Source of the DNA: JAEUMY01 sp033764435
Lineage (GTDB): Bacteria > Pseudomonadota > Gammaproteobacteria > Burkholderiales > Usitatibacteraceae
Direction of reading: 5' to 3'
Assembly: GCA_033764435.1 (NCBI GenBank)
Contig: JANRIX010000054.1
Location: 124,001 to 188,000 of the forward strand
DNA: 64,000 bases
The notes beneath the pieces are model-generated. The model did no database searches, was not told where the DNA came from, and was given only the letters and a program-made list of their open reading frames with translations. The position numbers and the translations under genes were made by a program. Below, one piece after another: positions 35,533-43,449 of this stretch (position 1 is the stretch's first letter; the number at the start of each line of letters is the position of its first letter).

Positions 35533-36762
35533 ATGCCCACAGTCATTCGTGCCGCATCGATACTCTCCCTGGTATTGATGCTATCGGCTTGTGCAAGTTC
35601 GCCCTTTACGGAGAAGCGCCTTGTTCAATCCCCCCGCCCGTACTTTGCATTATTGAAGGATGCGGAGCAACGATACGAGAAGTTGGCCGGCACACCGTCG
35701 CCCGAGTTGACCAGGGCATTGCATGATGTGACCCTCTATCGATCTTGGCTGGGAGACGAAGAGGGTTCGCTGCTAGCGTTTGATCGTTCGCTGCCACGAG
35801 GAAAGCCTTTCGCACCTCAGTCGACCGCCGGAAGCTTTCCGCAGGACATTGAGGTGGAACCGGCGATTCAGACCATTGTGAGAGAGGCTGCCAAGCATCA
35901 GATCGTCATATTGAATGAATCGCATCATCGGTCGATGCACCGCGCCTTTGCGCTGAAGGTTGCGCTTGAGTTGCGAAAGCTGGGCTTCACCTATCTCGCG
36001 GTGGAAACGTTGAACACAGCCGCGCCCAACGGGTTCGCGAGGATGAATCGATTCAGTGGCTTCTACTCCCAGGATCCCGTGTTTGCGGAGTTTCTGCGCG
36101 AGGCCAAGGATGTGGGCTATGAGTTGGTAGCGTACGAGCACATTCCAAAGGCAACTCAGTCGGGTGAGCAGGATATTTCCGAGCGGGAAGAGGGGCAGGC
36201 AAGAAACCTGATCTCGGCGGTGCTTGACAAGAATCCAGCTGCAAGAGTCTTGGTCTTTGTCGGGTTCTCGCATGTCATGGAATCCCCTCAATCGCCGAAG
36301 TTGGAGTGGATGGCTTCCAGACTGAAGAGGTTGACGGACATCGACCCGCTGACCATCGATCAAACGACATTGATGCGAGGTGGCGTTTTCGGTATCAGTC
36401 CTGTGTACGAGTTTGTATTGCGCCGACATGCGCCAACAGTGCCAGTGACGCTCAAGTCTGCTCATGGACAACCGATTGTGGTTGGGCAATTCCAGGGAAA
36501 GGTGGACTTGCAGGTGCTGCATCCTGACTACCCGACTGCTCATGGACGACCCGGCTGGCTGGCGAGTCTTGCCGGCAGAAAGCCGCATCCGATTCCGATC
36601 GAGAACTTGCCCCAGTCCGGTCGGAGACTCATCAAGGCGATGCACGACGATGATTCAGAGTCGGATGGCGTGCCGTTGGACATGGTCATCGTTGAGGCCG
36701 GAAAGGCTGCCCCTATGCTGATGCTCCCCGCGCGAAATTTCAGAATCCTGTTTGAAGACTGA
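35533..36762 (+). CDS. Lipoprotein of unknown function (possible TIKI/ChaN-like fold)
   Basis: A 409-residue lipoprotein: the signal ends at LMLSACAS. The central region contains IVILNESHHRSMHRAFALKVALELRKLGFTYLAVET (key part VILNESHHRSMHRAF), which resembles the conserved core of erythromycin-esterase or ChaN/TIKI-type proteins, plus VFVGFSHVME. Base composition is visibly lower in GC than the neighbours, with many AT-ending codons, suggesting acquisition by transfer. The assignment to a fold is tentative. Confidence 0.55.
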   Translation: MPTVIRAASILSLVLMLSACASSPFTEKRLVQSPRPYFALLKDAEQRYEKLAGTPSPELTRALHDVTLYRSWLGDEEGSLLAFDRSLPRGKPFAPQSTAGSFPQDIEVEPAIQTIVREAAKHQIVILNESHHRSMHRAFALKVALELRKLGFTYLAVETLNTAAPNGFARMNRFSGFYSQDPVFAEFLREAKDVGYELVAYEHIPKATQSGEQDISEREEGQARNLISAVLDKNPAARVLVFVGFSHVMESPQSPKLEWMASRLKRLTDIDPLTIDQTTLMRGGVFGISPVYEFVLRRHAPTVPVTLKSAHGQPIVVGQFQGKVDLQVLHPDYPTAHGRPGWLASLAGRKPHPIPIENLPQSGRRLIKAMHDDDSESDGVPLDMVIVEAGKAAPMLMLPARNFRILFED

Positions 36763-36766
36763 TCTG

Positions 36767-36922
36767 ATGGAAGCCGCCGTGTCTGCATTGCACAATCTGC
36801 GAATGCTGGCCCGTTACATCACCTGGGCCAATGTCGTTCTGTTTGACGCGCTCGGAAAGTTGCCGGCGGAGGTGCTAATCGCATTGCCGAGACTGCGAAT
36901 ATTCGCAATGAGTTCATCCTGA
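36767..36922 (+). pseudogene. Truncated DinB-family gene fragment (51 codons) ending at a palindrome
   Basis: ATG 36767 opens a 51-codon frame whose first 40 residues read as the start of a DinB/YfiT metal-dependent protein (NLRMLARYITWANVVLFDAL). The family normally continues for 120 more residues. Here the reading frame passes through an exact palindrome (36895-36906, read as Arg-Ile-Phe-Ala) and stops at 36922. The rest of the gene is absent. The resemblance is from memory of the family and the fragment is short, so this is a moderate call. Confidence 0.5.
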
Positions 36923-36929
36923 CGCCCCC

Positions 36930-38066
36930 ATGATCCGTTTCGGCGCGATGAGCATCATCCTGCTGCTGGGCGCGCTGTACGGCGTGCTGGTGGCGGCCAT
37001 GCTGTGGTGGTCGGCGAGGAATCGGCTCGCCAATCGCTTCCTCGCGCTGCTCATCCTCGTGATCGTGGCGCGGCTTCTGCCCTACATCATCGGCTATGCG
37101 GGTTACTACGATGCGTATCCGTGGCTGAGCTTCGCGCCGTGGAATGTTTCCCTGGCGTTCGGGCCGCTGCTGTTTCTCTATGTGTGGTGCCTGACCCGGC
37201 CGCTGCCGGCGCGCTGGGGCTGGCACTTCCTGCCGGTCGCCATCCAGTTCGTCTACTACTGCGTGATGTTCATGCAGCCGCTGGCGTTCAAGAATGACTG
37301 GGACACGCACTGGCAGCGGCCCATCATCGGGCCCATCCAGACGGTCGCCACGTTCGCGAGCCTCGGCGTGTACTGGTGGCTGTCGCTCACCCACTATCGC
37401 GCCTGGCAGCGCTGGCTGGAGGCACACGTCAGCGACCGCGAGGACCAGCACCTGGAATGGGTGCGCAATTTCCTGATCGCGCTCGGGGCGACGCTGGCGG
37501 TGTGGATGGCCTGGGAGGCGTTCGAGGCTTTCGTCGTGCGGCTGGACTACTTCCAGCGCTTCCCCCTGTATGTCTGGCTGGCGGTGCTGGTCTACTACCT
37601 CGGCACCGAAGGGCTGCGGCACGCCCGACGCGAATATTCGCAATGGCTGCCCGAGCCGGCGGCGGCCAATGATTCGGTGCTGCCCACGCCCTGGCCCGGC
37701 GCGTCCGATCGTGACTGGCGGGCGCTGGGCGAGCGCTGGCGCGATGAGTTGCAGCGCGAGGGCTGGTGGCGCGACCCGACACTGTCGCTGGGCAAGCTCG
37801 CGCGCAAGCTCGGGACCAACACCAGCCACCTGTCGCGCGCCATCAACGAAGGGCTGGGCCAGAACTTCAACGAGATGGTGAATCGCCAGCGGGTCGCCGC
37901 CGTGCGGGCGGTGCTGGATGCAGGCGGCAGCGAGGCGGAGAGCGACCTGCTGGACATCGCGCTGGCCGCCGGCTTCAGCTCCAAGGCCAGCTTCAACCGC
38001 AGCTTCAAGGCCTATGCCGGCGTGACGCCGAGCGAATACCGGGAAGGGGCGCGGCGCAAATCGTGA
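36930..38066 (+). CDS. Membrane-anchored AraC family transcriptional regulator
   Basis: A 378-residue regulator with about seven N-terminal membrane helices (residues 8-225) followed by a C-terminal AraC DNA-binding domain (LSLGKLARKLGTNTSHLSRAINEG; DIALAAGFSSKASFNRSFKAYAGVTPSEYR). It probably senses a membrane signal and may control the following S41 peptidase. An exact palindrome precedes the gene by 23 bp (36895-36906), and another (37630-37641) encodes Glu-Tyr-Ser in the linker between the membrane and DNA-binding parts. Start 36930 or 36948. Confidence 0.88.
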   Translation: MIRFGAMSIILLLGALYGVLVAAMLWWSARNRLANRFLALLILVIVARLLPYIIGYAGYYDAYPWLSFAPWNVSLAFGPLLFLYVWCLTRPLPARWGWHFLPVAIQFVYYCVMFMQPLAFKNDWDTHWQRPIIGPIQTVATFASLGVYWWLSLTHYRAWQRWLEAHVSDREDQHLEWVRNFLIALGATLAVWMAWEAFEAFVVRLDYFQRFPLYVWLAVLVYYLGTEGLRHARREYSQWLPEPAAANDSVLPTPWPGASDRDWRALGERWRDELQREGWWRDPTLSLGKLARKLGTNTSHLSRAINEGLGQNFNEMVNRQRVAAVRAVLDAGGSEAESDLLDIALAAGFSSKASFNRSFKAYAGVTPSEYREGARRKS

Positions 38067-38170
38067 ATGGCGTCTCAAATCCTGAATTTCCCATCGAATC
38101 AGTGATTTTGAGGCGCGTTGCAGGCGGACTTTCGTCATGCTCCGGGCATCGCAACCGTCCCGAGGTCATC

Positions 38171-39676
38171 ATGCCGCGCCTGATTTTTACCCTGTTCCTG
38201 CTCTTCGCCTGTCTGGCCAATGCGGTCCAGGCCGCCCCGCCGATCAAGACCCTCACACCCGCCGAGGCCCGCGCCGACATCGCGCTGGTCCGTGCCGCCA
38301 TGGAGGAAATGCACCCGGGCCTCACCCGGTATGCGTCCAGAGCCGACATCGATTCGGCGTGGACCCGACTTGAGGCAGCGGCGACCAAGCCGATGACCGA
38401 ACTGGACCTGTATCGCGAGCTGTCGCTGGCGCTCGCAGTCATCCGCTGCGATCACACCAAGGGCGAATATTCGCAAGTGATCGAGGCCTATCGCCGCGAG
38501 TCGCCGACCCATCTGCCGTTCCGCTTCCGCCTGTTCGCAGGCGAGACAGCGGAGCAGGGTGAGCGCATGTTCATCGCCTCCAGCGACCCGGCGCAGCCCT
38601 TGCCCTTCGGCGCGGAAATTCTCGCCATCAACGGCGAGCCGGTCGGCAAGCTTACGAAAACGCTTGGCAGCGTCGTCGCCATCGATGGCTTCACCGAGCC
38701 TGTGCGCCGGCAGAAGCTAATGCACGACAGCGATTTGACGGGCAACGGCTTCGACCACTACTGGCCGGCTTTCTTCGGTTTTCCTGCCGCCTGGAAGGTG
38801 ACGCTGCGCGAGAGGCCTGACGGACCGATCACCACACGCGAATTGAAACCGATCAATTTCACCCAGTGGCAGGCCCTGCCCTGGCCGGCCCGCTATCGCG
38901 AGGAATTCCATTCGGGCATCTCCTGGAGGCTGGCAGGAAGGACTGCGGTGCTCAAGATCAACACCTTCGTGAACTACCGCAACCCGGTGGATGCCGAGGC
39001 GCTGCTGTCCGGCTACTTTCGCAGTGCGAATATTCGCAAGGTCGACCATCTCGTCATCGATCTCCGCGACTCCGGCGGCGGGTCGAACGATGCAGTGCAT
39101 GCCGTGCTCGCGCATCTCATCGATCGCCCCGCGCCTTGGAGCCGCCGCACCAGCGTGAAGGCCCTGAAGGCCGGCGACTGGGTGAAGCACACCGAGCGTT
39201 GGGATGGCCGGCCTGGCGAATATTCGCTGCCGGAAGCCGACTACGTGAATGCCGCAGACGGTTTGTGGGACCGGAAGTCGGGCCCCGACACGCCCGCGCT
39301 GAATCCAGTCGCACCAGCACCCGATGCATTCAAGGGACGCGTCACCGTGCTCATCGGCCCGGCCAACAATTCCGGTGCCACCATGCTGATTGCGAAGCTG
39401 AAGGATCTCGGGCGCGTGCAATTGGTCGGCGAAGCCACGGGCGGCAGCGCGGAGGGGCCGACCGCCGGCAATCTGCTGATGCTGCGCCTGCCGGCCAGCG
39501 GCATCCTCGTGCGTGTGCCGCTCATCTTCTCGCGCATGGACATCCGCGCGTTCGAGCCTGGCATGGGGGTCGCGCCCGACGTGGAGGTGAAGCAGACGCT
39601 TAAGGACTTCCTCGCCAGCAAGGACAGCGTCATGGAATGGGTGCGGCAGTCCGCCCAGGCGCCCGCACAACGGTAG
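38171..39676 (+). CDS. S41 family peptidase (C-terminal processing peptidase type)
   Basis: A 501-residue exported protease. After the signal peptide (IFTLFLLFACLANAVQA), the tail-specific protease core is seen as LVIDLRDSGGGSNDAV and the serine region GPANNSGATMLIAKLKD. EATGGSAEGPTAGNLL and MGVAPDVEV complete the pattern. The gene carries three exact palindromes, more than any other here: 38463-38474 (Glu-Tyr-Ser), 39026-39037 (Ala-Asn-Ile-Arg) and 39216-39227 (Glu-Tyr-Ser). An upstream in-frame extension overlaps the AraC gene and is rejected. Confidence 0.87.
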   Translation: MPRLIFTLFLLFACLANAVQAAPPIKTLTPAEARADIALVRAAMEEMHPGLTRYASRADIDSAWTRLEAAATKPMTELDLYRELSLALAVIRCDHTKGEYSQVIEAYRRESPTHLPFRFRLFAGETAEQGERMFIASSDPAQPLPFGAEILAINGEPVGKLTKTLGSVVAIDGFTEPVRRQKLMHDSDLTGNGFDHYWPAFFGFPAAWKVTLRERPDGPITTRELKPINFTQWQALPWPARYREEFHSGISWRLAGRTAVLKINTFVNYRNPVDAEALLSGYFRSANIRKVDHLVIDLRDSGGGSNDAVHAVLAHLIDRPAPWSRRTSVKALKAGDWVKHTERWDGRPGEYSLPEADYVNAADGLWDRKSGPDTPALNPVAPAPDAFKGRVTVLIGPANNSGATMLIAKLKDLGRVQLVGEATGGSAEGPTAGNLLMLRLPASGILVRVPLIFSRMDIRAFEPGMGVAPDVEVKQTLKDFLASKDSVMEWVRQSAQAPAQR

Positions 39677-39748
39677 ACGCGAAATCGTCCCGGCTTTCCG
39701 GTATCGTTGCGCTCGTTCTCATTCCCTCACGCCGCAGAAAGGATCGCC

Positions 39749-40204
39749 ATGAAATTCGCCGTCACCATCGCCCTGGCCCTGACCGTCGCCTTCGCCGCGC
39801 CGGTGCTCGCCCAGAAGGGGCCGAACATCAAGGAAATGAAGCCGGGCAAGTATTCCTACACCATAGAAATGAACAACCCCGGCCTGCCCATCAAGATGCC
39901 GCCCATGACCTTCAACCAGTGCGTGACCGCGAAAGATATGGACGAGGGCCGCGCATTCCAGGCGCAGAAGGATGCTGGCGTGGATTGCGCCTACAGCAAC
40001 GTCAAGGCCTCGCCCGGCAGCTTCCAGTTCACCGCGGTGTGCAAGATGCAGGGCGGCATGGGCATGGAAGCCGACTATGACGGCAAGATCGCCGGCAACG
40101 TGGTCACCATGAACGTGAAGCAGAAAATGACCGGCGGCCAGATGCCGGACAACATGCGCAACTCGACCATGAAAATGGTGATGACGCGCCAGGGTGATTG
40201 CTGA
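39749..40204 (+). CDS. DUF3617 secreted protein
   Basis: A 151-residue exported protein with a signal peptide (KFAVTIALALTVAFAAPVLA) and the DUF3617 pattern: KPGKYSYTIEM, then FNQCVTAKDM, VDCAYSNVK and FTAVCKMQGG, with four cysteines likely forming disulfides. ATG 39749 follows AGAAAGGA. Function of the family is unknown. Confidence 0.82.
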   Translation: MKFAVTIALALTVAFAAPVLAQKGPNIKEMKPGKYSYTIEMNNPGLPIKMPPMTFNQCVTAKDMDEGRAFQAQKDAGVDCAYSNVKASPGSFQFTAVCKMQGGMGMEADYDGKIAGNVVTMNVKQKMTGGQMPDNMRNSTMKMVMTRQGDC

Positions 40205-40365
40205 GCAGCGCGCTCTCGGTTCGCTATCTCAGGCCCGGTCTGTCCAACGGCCCCGTGCCGGCCCGCATGCTGCGGCCGCGCCCGGGGCCGTTACATTTTG
40301 GCAAGAACGCAGCCGCATGTGGCTGCTATCTTGCGGTTTTCCTGACTTCATTTTCCTGTCCCGCC

Positions 40366-41469
40366 ATGCGCATCCTGCCCCGCATTCTCGTTATCGCCAT
40401 TGCCGCCACTGCCGCGTTGTCAGCGCCGCCCACGCATGCCGATTCACGGGCGACCTCGCTGCCCCTGGACACCGCCGCCATCGACCAGGCCATCGGCCGG
40501 CTCATGGTCGAGCAGAACATTCCGGGTGCGGCCATCGCGATCGTGCACAAGGGCGAGCTCCGCTACGCCAAGGGCTACGGCAAGGCCAACCTCGAGCATG
40601 ACATTGCGGCCACGGCCGACAGCGTGTTTGCCATCGCGTCGGTGAGCAAGCCGCTCATCGCGCTGGGCGTGGCAAAGCTGGTGGAGCAGGGCAAGCTCGC
40701 GTGGAACGATCCGATCCAGAAGCATCTGCCCGGCACACCCGACACCTGGCGTGCGGTGACGCTGGCCCATCTCGCCAATCACACGTCGGGCATCGTGCGC
40801 GAGTCGCCCGCGTTCGAGGGCGACAAGATCAAGTCCGATTTCGAAGTTGTCGCCGCCGCCTACCCGGTGCCGCTCGCGTTTCCCACCGGCACCAAGATGC
40901 AGTACTGCAACGTCTGCTATTTCGCGCTGGCCGAGATCATCACCCGCACGGCGGGCGAGCCGTGGCAGCGCTTCATGGACCGCGAAGTGTTCCAGGCCGC
41001 AGGCGCGAAGGACACCCGGCCCACCAGCGTGCGCGACCTCGTGCCGCGCCGCGCGGCATCGTATGAGTGGAAGGATGGCAAGCACCACAACGTGCGCGAG
41101 TACGTGGCCCTGCGCCCGAGCGGCGCGTTCCTGTCCACCGTGAACGACCTCGCGCGCATCGAAGCCGCGCTGACCGCAGGCAAGCTGGTCAAGCCCGATT
41201 CGCTGAAGCTTGCCGAGACGCCGGCGCGTCTCAACGACGGCACGGTCGGCAAGATGAATCCCAACTCGGCGGGCTACGGGCTCGGTTGGGAGCTGTTCGA
41301 CGCCGAAGGCAAGCGGCGGGTGGCGCATGGCGGTACCCTGGCCGGCTTCAGAACCATGTGGGCGCGTTATCCCGACCAGGGCTGGGCGGTCATCATCCTG
41401 ACCAATGGCACCAGCGCGCGACCCAGCACGCTAGAGGCTGCGGTGGTGAAGCTGTTGCCGAATCCCTGA
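40366..41469 (+). CDS. Serine hydrolase, beta-lactamase/class C penicillin-binding type
   Basis: A 367-residue exported hydrolase: a signal peptide, then the nucleophile SxxK in FAIASVSKPLI, the YxN motif as QYCNVCYF and HGG in RVAHGGTLAGF, the third class C element. Members of this group are D-aminopeptidases, esterases or penicillin-binding-like proteins; real beta-lactamase activity cannot be inferred. ATG 40366 precedes the signal peptide. Confidence 0.85.
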   Translation: MRILPRILVIAIAATAALSAPPTHADSRATSLPLDTAAIDQAIGRLMVEQNIPGAAIAIVHKGELRYAKGYGKANLEHDIAATADSVFAIASVSKPLIALGVAKLVEQGKLAWNDPIQKHLPGTPDTWRAVTLAHLANHTSGIVRESPAFEGDKIKSDFEVVAAAYPVPLAFPTGTKMQYCNVCYFALAEIITRTAGEPWQRFMDREVFQAAGAKDTRPTSVRDLVPRRAASYEWKDGKHHNVREYVALRPSGAFLSTVNDLARIEAALTAGKLVKPDSLKLAETPARLNDGTVGKMNPNSAGYGLGWELFDAEGKRRVAHGGTLAGFRTMWARYPDQGWAVIILTNGTSARPSTLEAAVVKLLPNP

Positions 41470-41534
41470 GCCAGTACCCAGCCTCGTCCGGCCGGTATAT
41501 CCTGATCGCTCAACCCAAGATGGAGTTCGGCCAC

Positions 41535-41945
41535 ATGCCGAGATCACTGAAAGTTGTCATTGCACTGCTCATCTTCTCCGGTCTCATGGCGTTGGCGGAT
41601 GTCCTTACCGCTTTGGGCTCAGGCGCGATAAAGGTGACGAGCGGCCTGCTCTTCCTGGCAGCTGCCTGGGGGCTGGCGCGATCCAGCGAATTCTGGCGCG
41701 TCGCGACCCGATTGTTGCTGGGCATCGCAACCCTGATGGGCATCGTGCTGCTGGTGTTTGGTCTGGCGATGATCTTGAAGCCGTTAGCGCCGGCGTCCGG
41801 AACAGCTGCGCTGCCTTGGGTGATGACGTTGCTTGCAGCTGTCTCGATTGTGATCAACCTCTGGATGATCCGGGTGCTGGGGTCGGTCGCGGTGCGGCGC
41901 TGGTTCGAAGCCGCTGATTCCCAGGCGAGCGCGACCGTCGCGTGA
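41535..41945 (+). CDS. Four-helix membrane protein of unknown function
   Basis: A 136-residue protein with about four hydrophobic helices (VVIALLIFSGLMALADVL; GLLFLAAAWGLA; LLLGIATLMGIVLLVFGLAMI; WVMTLLAAVSIVINLWMI). ATG 41535 has GGAG nine bases upstream; ATG 41520 is an alternative. No family recognised. Confidence 0.55.
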   Translation: MPRSLKVVIALLIFSGLMALADVLTALGSGAIKVTSGLLFLAAAWGLARSSEFWRVATRLLLGIATLMGIVLLVFGLAMILKPLAPASGTAALPWVMTLLAAVSIVINLWMIRVLGSVAVRRWFEAADSQASATVA

Positions 41946-41997
41946 TCATGCGGAAATACTGCGAAACCGATTCGTTCATTCAACGCAAGGAGTAGCC

Positions 41998-42201
41998 ATG
42001 AACTTTGTGCTCATGTTTCTGGTGTGGTGCGTACTCTTCGTGTTGGCGTGGCCCATCGCCATCCTGGCCTTGATCCTGCTGCCGATCGTCTGGCTGCTGT
42101 CGATACCGTTCCGGATTCTGGGTGCGGTGGTGACCGCCATCCTCGCGTTGCTGAAAGCCATCCTCATGCTGCCCGCGCGGGCGCTCGGGCATCGCAGCTG
42201 A
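41998..42201 (+). CDS. Small hydrophobic membrane protein
   Basis: A 67-residue protein made almost entirely of two membrane helices (MFLVWCVLFVLAWPIAILAL and AVVTAILALLKAILMLPARA) joined by a Pro-containing turn. A strong AAGGAG Shine-Dalgarno precedes ATG 41998, which supports it as a real gene. No family recognised. Confidence 0.55.
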   Translation: MNFVLMFLVWCVLFVLAWPIAILALILLPIVWLLSIPFRILGAVVTAILALLKAILMLPARALGHRS

Positions 42202-42204
42202 TGG

Positions 42205-42222
42205 GACGCGAATATTCGCGTC
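42205..42222. repeat. Extended 18-bp perfect palindrome centred on GCGAATATTCGC
   Basis: The 12-mer (42208-42219) is flanked by GAC and GTC, giving an 18-bp perfect dyad (GACGCGAATATTCGCGTC). It lies three bases after the stop of the small membrane protein, in the convergent gap before the LysR gene. Placement at a tail-to-tail junction could suit termination, but there is no loop or T-run. Confidence 0.85.
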
Positions 42223-42281
42223 CGACGACTGAATCGATGGCCGCCCGTTTCGGTGACATGCATCCTCTGATGTGACCGCCG

Positions 42282-43199
42282 TCATTTCGCGGCAACCGAT
42301 GCGCGCAGCAACGGTGCGAGTCGGGTGACGGACAGATCCACAAAGGCGCGTACTGCCGGCGACAGGCTTTTGTGCGAGGGGAACACTGCATGGACGTCAA
42401 GTCGGCGCGTCGCCCATTCACGCAGAACCGGACGCAACTGCCTTCCGGCGACAGCCGGGGCCGCGATGAAGGCGGGCAGGCTCACGATGCCACGGCCCAT
42501 CGCAGCGATCTCCCGCATCAGCACGGGATCATTCCCGATTAGCTGTCCCGTCACCGCCACCGAGCACGTTTCTCCGCTGGTGTCGTGGCTGAGTGTCCAC
42601 GATTGCGGCGACGGTAGTGGGGTGCAGTCCAGAAGCGTGTGTTGGGTGAGTGCATCTGGCTGCCTGGGCTGCCCATGCCTGCGCAGGTAGGCGGGCGATG
42701 CGTACAGCCGCGACGCGACACTGCCGAGGCGCCTCGCAACGAGGGATGAGTCAGGCAGGTCGCCGGCGCGGAGCGCGAGATCGATGCCTTCCTCAAGCAG
42801 ATCGACTCGCCGGTTGTTGAGGTCGATGTGCAGGCGAACATCCGGATGCGCCGTCGCGAACGCCGCGACGAGGGATGGCAGCAGTGCCTGACCCAGGACG
42901 ACGGACGCACTGATGCGCAACATGCCCTGTGGCCTGGACTGAAAACTGGCCACCATGCCCGATGCCGCGTTCAGGGAGCTCAGTGCGAGCTTGGCTTGCT
43001 CATGATATCGACCGCCAACCTCGGTGAGACGCAACTGGCGTGTGCTGCGCTCAAGCAGCCGCACGCCAAGGGACTGCTCCAGCCGGGCGACGCGATGACT
43101 CACCGTGCTCTTTGGCCAACCCAGCCGCGCCGCCGCGCGTGTGAAGCTGCCGCTGTCGGCGACGTGAGTGAATGCGAGAACATCATTGAGATCTTCCAT
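42282..43199 (-). CDS. LysR family transcriptional regulator
   Basis: A 305-residue LTTR. The N-terminal winged helix (FTHVADSGSFTRAAARLGWPKSTVSHRVARLEQSLGVRLLERSTR) is typical (SFTRAAARLGWPKSTVSHRV), and the C-terminal periplasmic-binding-like effector domain follows. It is divergent from a hydrolase-pirin pair, with a perfect 8+4+8 inverted repeat between, so it very probably regulates that pair and itself. Confidence 0.93.
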   Translation of the reverse strand: MEDLNDVLAFTHVADSGSFTRAAARLGWPKSTVSHRVARLEQSLGVRLLERSTRQLRLTEVGGRYHEQAKLALSSLNAASGMVASFQSRPQGMLRISASVVLGQALLPSLVAAFATAHPDVRLHIDLNNRRVDLLEEGIDLALRAGDLPDSSLVARRLGSVASRLYASPAYLRRHGQPRQPDALTQHTLLDCTPLPSPQSWTLSHDTSGETCSVAVTGQLIGNDPVLMREIAAMGRGIVSLPAFIAAPAVAGRQLRPVLREWATRRLDVHAVFPSHKSLSPAVRAFVDLSVTRLAPLLRASVAAK

Positions 43200-43225
43200 G
43201 GCGGCTTGTCAGGTTAGGCGTGTGA

Positions 43226-43245
43226 TTGTCCAATGCCTTGGACAA
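43226..43245. promoter_or_regulatory. Probable LysR binding site (TTGTCCAA-N4-TTGGACAA)
   Basis: A perfect 8-bp inverted repeat with a 4-bp spacer (TGCC), 27 bp upstream of the LysR start codon and about 205 bp before the hydrolase gene. Symmetry and position are those expected for autoregulation and divergent control by an LTTR. The rest of the 250-bp gap shows no further feature I can support. Confidence 0.65.
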
Positions 43246-43449
43246 AGTTTACATTCCAGCGGGCTTGTACAGAAGGGTTCGCGCTCCGATCATCGCGTTC
43301 ATGAAAATCACTCTCATGAGATTGAGCATGCACGAACACAAACGAGGGCCCGGTCCGGTCCGGCAGGCTTTGCAGTGCCGGCACGCGCGAGTGAGCGTGT
43401 CCCGTGACTCGATTGCCCGGGCTGAAGTTCGCTCCGCCAGGACTCCTTC

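Noticed and set aside
37766..38170. N-terminal extension of the S41 peptidase frame
   Set aside because: It overlaps the AraC DNA-binding domain in another frame; the signal peptide begins at 38171.
40366..41469. A true antibiotic beta-lactamase
   Set aside because: SxxK, YxN and HGG motifs are shared by many esterases and peptidases; nothing in the sequence indicates antibiotic hydrolysis.
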